Below are positions 1 through 8,768 of a DNA stretch of 13,323 nucleotides, in pieces; position 1 is the stretch's first letter, and each line of letters begins with the position of its first letter. The translations under genes were made by a program, and so were the position numbers. The DNA lies in assembly GCA_001313065.1 (NCBI GenBank), contig BBFD01000090.1, positions 1 to 13,323 of the forward strand, read 5' to 3'. Below the pieces are notes generated by a model. The model did no database searches and was not told the DNA's origin. It was given only the letters and a program-made list of their open reading frames with translations. The stretch is from Silvimonas sp. JCM 19000. GTDB taxonomy: Bacteria > Pseudomonadota > Gammaproteobacteria > Burkholderiales > Chitinibacteraceae.

Positions 1-492
1 GACGCTGCTGGCGGCCCCCGCCGCCGCCCCGCTACCCTATCGCTTGCTGAAGCTGGGCCTGATTCCGAGCGACCGCAGCGTGCTGCATGGCCGCATCAAC
101 CAGCGCTTTAGCCAGATGCTGGACGATGGTTTGCTGGATGAAGTGAGCGATCTGCGGCGGCAGTACGCGCTGTCGTTGGAGCTGCCGTCGATGCGCTGCG
201 TCGCTATCGCCAGGCATGGGAATATCTGGACGGCCTGTTTGATCTGCAGACGCTGGAAGACAAAGGCAGCGCCGCCACCCGGCAGTTGGCCAAGCGCCAG
301 CTGACGTGGCTGCGCGGTATGGACGATGTAACGCCGGTGGATTGCGTGGACCAGCGCGTAGCAGATGACGTGGCGCGGGCTGTCAAAAAAACTGGCTGTG
401 AGCATAGGGTGGGTCGAGACCCACCACCCAAGGTGGCAACCAGGCCCACCAGCGTATGCGTTTCTGGATATGGCTTTGAATGGTGGGTCTAG
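1..492 (+). CDS. miaA: tRNA dimethylallyltransferase MiaA, C-terminal part (5' end outside window, frameshifted)
   Basis: MiaA transfers a dimethylallyl group to N6 of A37 in tRNAs that read U-starting codons. The visible part is the C-terminal third: [17 protein letters not shown], then a helical stretch ending LPSMRCV, then [11 protein letters not shown] and [14 protein letters not shown], all typical of MiaA. The PSMRCVGYRQ motif is split by a missing base near 201-206 (GTCGCTAT where GTCGGCTAT is expected). As read, the second frame runs through the first palindromic repeat and stops at TAG 490-492, inside the second palindrome, giving a tail unlike MiaA ([15 protein letters not shown]...). 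If the A7 run at 385-391 were A8, the protein would end VKKNWL with a stop at 399-401. The true end is therefore uncertain. Family call sure; exact 3' end not. Confidence 0.9.
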
Positions 493-648
493 ACCCACCA
501 CTCAAGGTGGCGACCAGGCCCACTAGCGTATGCGTTTTTTGGAAATGGCTTTGAATGGTGGGTCTAGACCCACCACCCAAAGTGGCAACTTGGCCCGCCA
601 GCGTATGTGTTTTTGGAAATGGCTTTGAATGGTGGGTCTAGACCCACC
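408..648. repeat. Tandem array of four 18-bp palindromes, about 74-bp period
   Basis: The palindrome GGTGGGTCTAGACCCACC occurs at 482-499, 557-574 and 631-648. A first copy at 408-425 carries GA instead of TA at the centre, so its arms are still perfect. Starts are 74, 75 and 74 bp apart. Copies two and three extend to 20 bp with flanking T/A. The 56-57 bp between palindromes is also conserved: ACCCAAGGTGGC..CCAGGCCCACCAGCGTATG..TTT..GG.(A)TATGGCTTTGAA. Each unit holds a further GGTGG that can pair with the preceding CCACC, so alternative hairpins are possible. The array lies between the convergent miaA and rpsT genes, where REP-like elements are common. I cannot name the family. Confidence 0.9.
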
Positions 649-663
649 CTATGTAATGGACGT

Positions 664-691
664 AAAAAAACCCGCCGGAGCGGGTTTTTTT
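664..691. terminator. Bidirectional intrinsic terminator, miaA / rpsT
   Basis: CCCGC (671-675), loop CGGA, GCGGG (680-684), flanked by A7 (664-670) and T7 (685-691). The T tract on either strand lets it end both miaA (+) and rpsT (-). The rpsT stop is 23 bp away. Confidence 0.85.
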
Positions 692-713
692 GTGAAGCTT
701 CCAGCTACAACAA

Positions 714-980
714 TCAAACAGCCATGGCCTTGATTGCAGCAGACAGACGGCTCTTATGACGAGCTGCCTTGTTCTTGTGGAAGATCTTCTTGTCGGCGAG
801 GCTGTCAATCGTGCTTACCGAAGCCTGGTAAACGATTTGAGCAGCGGCCTTGTCGCCAGCTTCAACAGCCTTCAGCACCTTCTTGACCGCAGTGCGGAAT
901 GCCGAACGCTGACTAGCATTATGTTGACGGGCCACTTCGGCCTGACGCGCACGCTTGCGGGCTTGGGCGCTGTTTGCCAT
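714..980 (-). CDS. rpsT: 30S ribosomal protein S20
   Basis: Intact 88-residue S20, a small basic protein that binds 16S rRNA early in 30S assembly. It begins [18 protein letters not shown], followed by [20 protein letters not shown], then the helical hairpin residues and a C-terminal [20 protein letters not shown], all characteristic of S20, and the length is normal. The ATG at 978-980 is preceded by AGGAG at 990-994, nine bases upstream. It is transcribed alone: divergent from murJ, with a promoter at 1059-1087 and a terminator just past the stop. A leader of roughly 70 nt is predicted; S20 controls its own translation in E. coli, but I see no specific site here. No frameshift. Confidence 0.98.
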   Translation of the reverse strand: MANSAQARKRARQAEVARQHNASQRSAFRTAVKKVLKAVEAGDKAAAQIVYQASVSTIDSLADKKIFHKNKAARHKSRLSAAIKAMAV

Positions 981-1058
981 GTGTTCTAACTCCTGACGAT
1001 ATCTTTGGTTACCCGAAACTGCTACAGCAACGGGCTGAGGCCAATTCGGAAACCGCCG

Positions 1059-1087
1059 ATTCTAGCGGAGCTGGCAGCGCAATGCAA
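1059..1087 (-). promoter_or_regulatory. Sigma70-type promoter of rpsT
   Basis: On the minus strand TTGCAT (1082-1087), a 17-bp spacer and TAGAAT (1059-1064), about 80 bp upstream of the rpsT start. The -35 box overlaps an inverted repeat TGCAAC-6 nt-GTTGCA (1083-1100), which might be a protein site or coincidence. Confidence 0.65.
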
Positions 1088-1160
1088 CTTCTCTGTTGCA
1101 CCCCACATTCGATATGATGCGACCTTCATATCAAAACGCCCTCCACAGATAAACCCGTCT

Positions 1161-2703
1161 ATGAATCTGCTCAAATCGCTGGCCACCACCAGTTCCATGA
1201 CGCTGGCCTCGCGCGTGCTTGGCTTTGCGCGTGATGCATCGTGGCCCGCATGTTTGGCGCCACCATGGCCACCGATGCCTTCAACGTGGCCTTCAAACTG
1301 CCCAACCTGCTGCGACGTATTTTTTGCTGAAGGCGCATTTTCACAAGCCTTTGTGCCCATCCTGGCCGAATACAAAAAACACGCAAGGCGAAGAAGCCAC
1401 GCGCATTTTCGTCTCGTATATCGCCGGCCTGCTGACCTTGGTGCTGGCCGTAGTCACCGTGCTCGGCATTATCGGCGCACCCATCGTGCTGTGGATTACC
1501 GCGCCTGGTTTTGCCAATACGCCCGAACGCTTTGATCTGACGGTGCACCTGCTGCGCATTACCTTTCCGTATATTTTTTCTGATTTCGCTGGCGTCATTA
1601 GCGGGCGGCATACTCAACACCTGGAACCGCTTTTCCGTGCCCGCGTTTGCGCCGACCTTGCTGAATGTCTCGCAAATCTTTTTTTGCCCTGGTGATAGCG
1701 CCGCATTTCGCGCAGCCGATTGTGGCGCTGGCGTGGGGGGTGATTGCGGGCGGCATACTGCAATTGGGCTATCAACTGCCGCATCTCAAAAAAAAGATTG
1801 GCATGCTGGTCCTGCCGCGTTTGCAATTCAAGGACGCCGGCGTCTGGCGCGTGCTACGGCAAATGGGGCCAGCGATTTTCAGCGTGTCGGTGGGGCAGAT
1901 TTCTTTGCTGATCAACACCATCTTTGCCTCGTGGCTGCGCCCCGGTTCGATTTCGTGGATGTATTACGCGGACCGTTTGATGGAATTTCCCACCGGCGTG
2001 CTGGGCGTGGCGCTGGGCACCATCCTGTTGCCATCGCTGGCCAAGGCACATGCCAGCAAAAGCCCGGAAGAATATTCGCGCCTGCTCGATTGGGGTTTGC
2101 GTTTGTGCATGCTGCTGGCTTTGCCGTCGGCCGTGGCTTTGGCAGTGATTTCCGGGCCGCTGGTATCGTCGCTGTTCCAATATCAAAAGTTTGGCGCGTT
2201 CGATGCTGGATGACCCAGCAAGCGCTGATCGCCTATGCGGTGGGCTTGATCGGTCTGATCATGGTCAAGATCCTGGCGCCTGGCTTCTATGCACGGCAGG
2301 ACATCAAAACGCCGGTCAAGATGGCGGTGATTACGCTGGTGTTTACCCAGCTGATGAACCTGGCTTTATCTGGAAACTGCAACACGCGGGCCTGGCGCTG
2401 GCGATTGGTCTGGGCGCATGTTGCAACGCCAGCCTGCTGTACTGGCAACTGCGCCGCAAAAACATCTTTACGCCGCAGCCGGGCTGGGCGCTGTTCATGC
2501 TCAAGCTGGTGATGGGTGTGGTGGTGATGGCGGCGGTACTGGGCGCTGTGATGTGGCTGATGCCCGCGTGGGATACCGGCCTGATGCCGATCCGGATTGC
2601 GCGACTGGGCGTGCTGGTTGCGGCGGGGTTGCTGGCGTATTTCGGCACGCTGGGCGCGCTGGGTTTCCGTCCGGGCCAGTTTAGCCGCAGCGCCGTACAG
2701 TAA
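1161..2703 (+). CDS. murJ: Lipid II flippase MurJ (MviN), reconstructed across frameshifts
   Basis: MurJ is the inner-membrane MOP-superfamily protein that flips lipid II to the periplasm for peptidoglycan synthesis. The start is [20 protein letters not shown] at 1161. Other family segments in order are [91 protein letters not shown] and a hydrophobic C-terminus ending at TAA 2701-2703. The reading frame is broken by: a missing base near 1237; extra T at 1320-1325; extra A at 1374-1379; extra T at 1574-1579; extra T at 1679-1685; probably three extra A at 1788-1795 (in frame, LKKKIG); a missing T near 2206; and a missing T near 2366. Undoing these gives 512 aa, normal for MurJ. The gene is essential in most Gram-negatives, so eight independent natural lesions are implausible. 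Confidence 0.93.
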
Positions 2704-2717
2704 GCGTTGCCTGCAAT

Positions 2718-2757
2718 AAAAAAAACGGGCGCGTCATCCACGACGCGCCCGTTTTTT
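2718..2757. terminator. Bidirectional intrinsic terminator between murJ and the binding-protein gene
   Basis: Ten-base-pair stem CGGGCGCGTC (2726-2735) / GACGCGCCCG (2742-2751), loop ATCCAC, flanked by A8 (2718-2725) and T6 (2752-2757). It lies 14 bp past the murJ stop and 21 bp before the end of the convergent gene. The uneven A8/T6 fits an overlong A run. Confidence 0.92.
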
Positions 2758-2778
2758 ATTGCGATAAACCTTGGGGGT

Positions 2779-4032
2779 TTATTTGGTCAGCGCTGCCGCC
2801 GCAATCTTCTCGGCCGCAGCTTGCGGGCTCATGCTGTCATCGTTCCAGAACTGCCCGGCCACGTCATAAATTGCGCCTTCCACGGCAGGCGAAATCGCCA
2901 TATCGTGCGCCCAGCTCGGCACCAGCGTGCCTTTGGCGGCGGCAGCTTTAAAGTCTTCGGCCGACTTTTTGCCGCACTCGTCAAACTTGCTCAGATCCAT
3001 ACCCTGGCGCGCTGGAATCGAGCCTTTGTACAAGTTAAATGTTTCCTGGAATTCCGGCTCATCAGCAAGCCTGCCAGGTCGCGTTGGCCTTTGGCGGCGT
3101 CTTTGTCTTTCAGCTTGAAGAAGGCAAACGAATCGACGTTAAACGTATACGCACCGGCGCTGCCCGGCGCGGCCACGCACAGATAATCCACGCCCGCGCG
3201 CTTGCCCGCCACGCTGAACTCGCCCTTGGCCCAATCCCCCATAAACTGCATGGCTGCCTTGCCGTTAATGACCATGGCCGTGGCCAGATTCCAGTCGCGG
3301 CCCGCATTGGCCTTGTCGGTGTAGCCTTCACTTTGCGATAGGATTCCAGCACTTTGATCATGGTCGGGCCTTTCAGCGCCGATTGGTCCAGCTTTACAAA
3401 GGCTTTTTTTTGTAGAAGTCCGCACCGCCGACGCCCAACGCCACGGTTTCGAGTAATTCTGCTTCTTGCCACGACTGGCCGCCGATGGCGACGGGCTGGA
3501 TGCCGGCTTTTTTTGCAGCGCGTCGGCGGTCTTGAAGAATTCGTCCCAGGTGGTCGGCGCTTTGGCGTTCACTTTTTTTGAGCGCATCGGCGTTAATCCA
3601 CAGCCAGTTAACGCGGTGCACATTAACCGGCGCAGCCACGTATTGGCCTTTGTATTTCATGACGTTGGCCACGACCGGCGGCAATACTTTGTCCCAGTTG
3701 TCTTTTTTTTGGCGACGTCATCAATCGACACCAGCACGCCTGATCGCCCCATTCCTGAATCGCCGGGCCTTTGAGTTGCGCCGCCGCCGGTGGGTTGCCC
3801 GAGACGACCCGGGTCTTGAGCGCGGTCATCGCGTTTTTCGCCGGCGCCCCCCGCCACGGCAAAGTCTTTCCAGTGATCGCCCTTGGCTTCGAGCATTTTT
3901 TTTCAGCTCACCCGCGCTTGGCTTCGCCGCCCGAGGTCCAGTAATGCAGCACTTCAACATCTGCGGCCTGCACGGCCGTTGCACCCAGCTGCAAACGGCC
4001 AGCGCACACAGGGTAGATTTAAGGTTTGCCAT
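2779..4032 (-). CDS. Carbohydrate ABC transporter periplasmic substrate-binding protein (GtsA-like), frameshifted
   Basis: Extracellular solute-binding protein of the sugar family (COG1653/UgpB type), closest in my recollection to glucose/mannose-binding GtsA. Start ATG 4030-4032 is preceded by GGAG (4042-4045). A signal peptide is followed by [16 protein letters not shown], then [127 protein letters not shown] and [20 protein letters not shown]. Extra bases sit in T runs at 3404-3411, 3508-3514, 3573-3579, 3703-3710, 3834-3838 and 3896-3903. Bases are missing near 3056, 3325, 3740, 3916 (two) and 3988. Corrected length is 416 aa, normal. No permease or ATPase gene adjoins it: the next gene downstream is convergent murJ. 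It is divergent from a LacI regulator across a shared operator. Substrate not shown by sequence. Confidence 0.9.
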
Positions 4033-4120
4033 TGCTTGCGACTCCGGTCTGCGTGGCGAGCACGCGATATGGGCGGTGGGCGCAGCGATCAACTGATGCT
4101 GCGCAGTGATGTTGTCAGAA

Positions 4121-4158
4121 ATTTTCGACTACATTGGCACTGATGTTAACGTTAACAG
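4121..4158 (-). promoter_or_regulatory. GntR/LacI-type operator, overlapping a possible promoter of the binding-protein gene
   Basis: TGTTAACGTTAACA at 4144-4157 is a perfect 14-bp palindrome with the central CG usual for LacI-family operators. With its flanking A it reads ATGTTAACGTTAACAG, close to the E. coli GntR site ATGTTACCCGTAACAT as I recall it. Its left half can act as a minus-strand -35 (TTAACA, 4144-4149) with a 17-bp spacer to GAAAAT (4121-4126), so bound repressor would block that promoter. The operator is 112 bp from the binding-protein start and 116 bp from the LacI gene start. Palindrome sure; promoter weak. Confidence 0.7.
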
Positions 4159-4273
4159 CCACCACCGCATCAATAAATGAATAACCTGATGCCAGCACGT
4201 GTGGCGGCGATCCGTGGGCGGTTTGCGGTATGCTTGCCGCGCTGTTTTAACCAGACTGAAATAGAAGCACCGC

Positions 4274-5292
4274 ATGCCCAGAAAACCCAAACCACGCGCC
4301 TCGCGTGCCGCCACGCTGCATGATGTCGCAGCGCAAGTGGCGTTAGCGCCATTACCGTTTCGCGGGCATTGAATACGCCCGAGCGGGTGTCCGAGGCCGT
4401 ACGCGCACGCATCCTGGCGGCCGTCGATGAGTTGGGCTATGTACAATCGCTCGGCGCGCACGCTGGTGTCGTCGCGCTCGCAGACCGTGGTGGTGCTGAT
4501 TCCGTCGCTGTCCAATACCGTGTTTATCGATACCCTGGCGGGCATCAATGACGTGCTGGACCCGCATCACTATCAAATCCTGATCGGCAATACCGGCTAC
4601 GACGACGCGCGTGAAGAGCGCTTGCTGCGCACCTATCTGTCGCACGCGCCGGATGGCATTTTGCTGACCGGCCTGCGGCAGACGGCAGGCATGCGCACGT
4701 GGCTGGATAAATTGCAGATTCCAGTCGTGCATATGATGGGGCTGGATCCGCAAGCCGAGCGTTATTGCGTAGGCTTCTCGCAGCAAGAGGCGGGCGATAC
4801 GCTGACGCGACATTTGCTGGCGCGCGGTTATCGCAACGTCGCGTTTTTTTGGCGCGCGCTGGATGAGCGCGTGTTGCAACGCGCCGCTGGTTATCGTCAG
4901 GCCTTGCAACAGGCGGGCATTTATCGCCAGGACCTGGAATGGCTGACGCCAGAACATTCCGGCATTGGCCTCGGCGCGCAAATGATTGCCACGGCCTTGC
5001 AAGAACATCCGGAGATTGATGCGGTGTTTTGCTGCAATGATGACCTGGCGCTGGGTGTGTTGACCTATTGCCAGCGCAACGGCATTGCCGTGCCGCAGCG
5101 GCTGGCGGTGGCGGGCTTCAATGATCTGGATGGCGCCGCCTGGGCCACGCCCACGCTGACCACCATCCGCACGCCGCGGTACGACATCGGCCATGCTGCG
5201 GCCGGGATGTTGCTGGATTTGATGTCCGGCAAAACCCCGCCCGCCCCGGGTCGCGATCTGGCTTTAGCCTGCAGGTGCGCGAAAGCACTTGA
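4274..5292 (+). CDS. LacI-family transcriptional regulator (GntR-like), frameshifted
   Basis: The N-terminal LacI helix-turn-helix reads MPRKPKPRASRAATLHDVAA, then (after a missing base near 4337) GVSAITVSRALNTPERVS, RARILAAVDELGYV, then (two bases missing near 4444) NRSARTLVSSRSQTVVVLIP. The sugar-binding periplasmic-like domain follows: NTVFIDTLAGINDVLDPHHY, DAREERLLRTYLSHAPDGIL, CNDDLALGVLTYCQRNGIAV, LAVAGFNDLDGAAWATPTLT, YDIGHAAAGMLLDLMSG. A missing G near 5260 hides the natural end GFSLQVREST with TGA at 5290-5292; as read the frame would run on over feoB to 5371. FFWRALDER (T7 at 4844-4850) is probably FFGARLDER, an extra T balanced by a missing C. Corrected length is about 340 aa. Likely represses the divergent sugar-binding protein gene and itself; the effector could be a sugar or sugar acid. 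Confidence 0.92.
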
Positions 5293-5308
5293 GCCGTGGC
5301 CACCCCGG

Positions 5309-7084
5309 CTAGCCAAAGAACCAGCGCGCGCTTTGGTAAAACACAAAGCACAACACCCACGCCAGCCCTAGCGACCACGCCACTGATCCCGCAGCAAACC
5401 AGTTGCTTTTCGACTCTTTGCGCAGGGTGGCGATGGTGGCTACGCACGGCACGTAAATCAACGAAAACAGCATGAAAGACAGCGCGGCCAGATGATCCAT
5501 GCTGCCCGCCAGGTGATGCGCCAACGCCGCACCTTCGGTACCGGTAATCACGGCCAGCGCGCCCAGCACCACTTCTTTGGCGACAAAGCCAAAGATCAAG
5601 GCCACTGCCATTTCGGACTGGATGCCGATCGGTGTCAGCACCGGCGCCATGGCCCGCGCCAGCATTTCGGCAAAGCTGTTATGCGCGTCGGGGTAATGGG
5701 TGAGAAACCAGACCAGCACCACGCCCGCCACGATCATGGTCGAAGCCATTTGCAGAAACGAGCGGCATTCCCCCCAGCCACGGGCAAACATCTGGCGCCA
5801 TAAAGGCAGACGGTAAGGCGGTAATTCCAGCGCAAACGGCTCGCTGCACATCTGCCGACCGCGCAACAACCATGCCGTGCCCAGCGCCACCAGCAGGCTG
5901 ATCAGATACAGCCCGGTCAGCACCCACGGCGCCTGGCTCTGGGTAAACAACGCCGCAGTCAAAAACAGAAAGATCTGCAAGCGCGCCGAGCACAAGGCAA
6001 ACGGGATGGTCAGCATGGTCAAACGCCGCCCACGTGGATCGCGGATCACCCGCGTACCCATCAGCGCGGGCACATTGCAGCCAAAGCCCATCATCAGCAT
6101 GACAAAGCCGCGTCCATCCAGCCCCACCCGGCTCATCAGCCCGTCCATCATGAAAGCGGCGCGGGCAAAGTAGCCGGAATCTTCGATCACCGCCATCAGC
6201 ATAAAGAACAGCAGGATCAGCGGCGCAAACGACATCACCGTGCTGACGCCGTCATACAGACCATCCAGCAAGATGCCCTGCAGCAACGGGGGTGCATGCG
6301 CTAGCGCGGGTTGCAGCGCGGCGCTGCGAAACCAGCTGAACAGATCGCCTATCCAGTCCTGCAAGGGGGTGCCCAGGGTAAAGGTGAGCTGGAACAGCGC
6401 AAACATGGTCAGCACAAACAGCGGCAGCCCGGCGGCCGGATGCAGAATCCAGTGATCGATGCGCGCGGTCGGGCCTGCGGCCAGCGTGGGCGGATGACGT
6501 ACATGTTTGCGCCACAATTCGACTTCGGCGGCATGCCAGTCGGCAGCCGGGGTGGCGTGGGCCAGATCGAGCGGCTGATGCGATGGCACCTCCAGCATCC
6601 GCGCCAGCGCCTGGCGCAATTCGGCGATCCCCTCTCCCAGCCGGGCCGATACCGCCAGCACCGCGCAACCAAGCTGGGCGGCCAGGCCGGGTACGTCAAT
6701 TTCGATGCCGGCCTGGCGCGCTTCGTCGCGCATATTCAGCACCACCAACAAGGGCGCGCCCAGCGCTTTAAGTTGCAATACCAGCGCCAACTGCCGTGCC
6801 AGCTGGCTGGCATTCAGCACCACCACCAGCGCATGCAAGGGCGTGGCGGCCAGAAACTGCTGCGCCACGCGCTCATCCTCGGCGCCACCGCTTAGATCAT
6901 AAATGCCCGGCAAGTCGACCAGCCGTGCCATCTGCGCGCCCAACAACACGCGCTGGGTGGCCAGTTCCACCGTCAGCCCCGGCCAGTTGGCCACGCGCGC
7001 ATTGCCGCCAGTCAACCGATTAAACAAGGTGGATTTGCCGGTATTGGGCATGCCCACCAGCGCGATTTGACGCGGGCCGCTCAT
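5309..7084 (-). CDS. feoB: Ferrous iron transporter FeoB
   Basis: FeoB is the inner-membrane Fe2+ permease with an N-terminal G domain. Intact 591 residues. The G domain shows G1 GMPNTGKST (about 11-19), G3 DLPG (57-60), G4 NMRD (117-120) and a G5-like VSAR (145-148). Membrane segments start near residue 215. The first gate domain has MGFGCNVPALMGTR with Cys336, the conserved CSAR follows at 365-368, and the second gate domain has IFGFVAKEVVLGALAVITG. It is shorter than the roughly 770-residue E. coli protein, but all core motifs are present. The ATG overlaps the feoA stop (ATGA), and GAGGTG just upstream in feoA serves as the ribosome site, so translation is probably coupled. The stop at 5309-5311 lies 16 bp from the convergent LacI gene. 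No feoC is visible. Confidence 0.97.
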   Translation of the reverse strand: MSGPRQIALVGMPNTGKSTLFNRLTGGNARVANWPGLTVELATQRVLLGAQMARLVDLPGIYDLSGGAEDERVAQQFLAATPLHALVVVLNASQLARQLALVLQLKALGAPLLVVLNMRDEARQAGIEIDVPGLAAQLGCAVLAVSARLGEGIAELRQALARMLEVPSHQPLDLAHATPAADWHAAEVELWRKHVRHPPTLAAGPTARIDHWILHPAAGLPLFVLTMFALFQLTFTLGTPLQDWIGDLFSWFRSAALQPALAHAPPLLQGILLDGLYDGVSTVMSFAPLILLFFMLMAVIEDSGYFARAAFMMDGLMSRVGLDGRGFVMLMMGFGCNVPALMGTRVIRDPRGRRLTMLTIPFALCSARLQIFLFLTAALFTQSQAPWVLTGLYLISLLVALGTAWLLRGRQMCSEPFALELPPYRLPLWRQMFARGWGECRSFLQMASTMIVAGVVLVWFLTHYPDAHNSFAEMLARAMAPVLTPIGIQSEMAVALIFGFVAKEVVLGALAVITGTEGAALAHHLAGSMDHLAALSFMLFSLIYVPCVATIATLRKESKSNWFAAGSVAWSLGLAWVLCFVFYQSARWFFG

Positions 7085-7320
7085 AAGGTCACCTCGTCGC
7101 TCACCGTAATAAAGGCCGCATGGACGCGGCGTAGCATCAGCTCGGTATGGCTATCGACGCGGATCTGCAACGGTCCGTGCCAACCGGCTTTGCGCAAGAC
7201 GGTGACCTGGCAACCATGGCGCAAGCCCATGGCCGCAAGGCGGCGGGTTAACTCAACGGGGGTAGCCAGATCGAGCACCGTGGCGGACTGGTGCAATGGC
7301 AGGGCGAGCAAAGAGGACAT
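7081..7320 (-). CDS. feoA: Ferrous iron transport protein FeoA
   Basis: Small SH3-like cytoplasmic partner of FeoB. From ATG 7318-7320 it is 79 residues: MSSLLALPLHQSATVLDL, then RRLAAMGLRHGCQVTVLRKA (the RL..MGL..G..V.V family signature), then PLQIRVDSHTELMLRRVHA. A GTG at 7330-7332 in the same frame would add four residues; I prefer the ATG because a weak GAG lies eight bases upstream of it and nothing lies upstream of the GTG. The stop overlaps the feoB start by four bases, giving a two-gene feoAB operon under a Fur-like site. No frameshift. Confidence 0.92.
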   Translation of the reverse strand: MSSLLALPLHQSATVLDLATPVELTRRLAAMGLRHGCQVTVLRKAGWHGPLQIRVDSHTELMLRRVHAAFITVSDEVTL

Positions 7321-7333
7321 TGGGCGGCTCACA

Positions 7334-7363
7334 AATAAGAATGATTCTCAGAATGAGCATAAT
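7334..7363 (-). promoter_or_regulatory. Fur-box-like site upstream of feoAB
   Basis: The minus strand carries GAGAATCATTCTT, matching 10 of the 13 central bases of the classic Fur consensus (GATAATCATTATC), flanked by ATTATGCTCATTCT and ATT, i.e. further Fur-like hexamers. It lies 14 to 43 bp upstream of the feoA ATG. Iron-dependent repression by Fur is the expected control of feoAB. I cannot place the -10/-35 boxes confidently. Confidence 0.75.
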
Positions 7364-7397
7364 GCGAGCCGTGAGCGCCCCCGACTTTGATGTCGGT

Positions 7398-7427
7398 CAA
7401 CGCCCGGCCAAGGTAGTCCGGGCGTTG
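7398..7427 (-). terminator. Strong hairpin after purD, without a T tract
   Basis: Perfect 10-bp stem CAACGCCCGG (7398-7407) / CCGGGCGTTG (7418-7427) with a 10-nt loop, 29 bp past the purD stop. On the minus strand it is followed by ACCGACATC, not T residues. A second small hairpin, CCGAC-6-GTCGG, sits at 7381-7395. Probably the 3' end or a stabilising structure of the purD transcript, and it also insulates feoA. Confidence 0.6.
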
Positions 7428-7456
7428 TGACTACTATCAATAATTGCTGCTAAAGC

Positions 7457-8746
<1,290 letters not shown>

Positions 8747-8768
8747 CTCGATTTCCCTGCTTTTTTAA

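Noticed and set aside
37..580. Minus-strand open frames across the repeats (reading e.g. [11 protein letters not shown] repeatedly)
   Set aside because: They are translations of the palindromic units and opposite-strand miaA; no ribosome site or family likeness.
408..648. CRISPR array
   Set aside because: The spacers are nearly identical to each other and the conserved core is a simple palindrome, so this is a tandem repeat, not repeats with unique spacers; no cas genes.
1096..1118. Plus-strand murJ promoter TTGCAC / TATGAT
   Set aside because: The boxes are only 11 bp apart, too close for a sigma70 promoter.
1161..2703. murJ as a decayed pseudogene
   Set aside because: The protein sequence is fully conserved in pieces and the corrected length is normal; decay would show substitutions and stops, not only run-length errors.
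3404..3411. Phase variation through poly-T/poly-A tracts, as known in Neisseria
   Set aside because: The tracts hit housekeeping genes such as murJ, purH, dusB and fis, several per gene, and single bases are also missing outside long runs; sequencing error explains all of it.
4352..5194. 280-residue minus-strand frame opposite the LacI gene
   Set aside because: The plus strand has clear LacI-family motifs throughout; the opposite frame is low-complexity, rich in R, H and Q, a shadow typical of GC-rich DNA.
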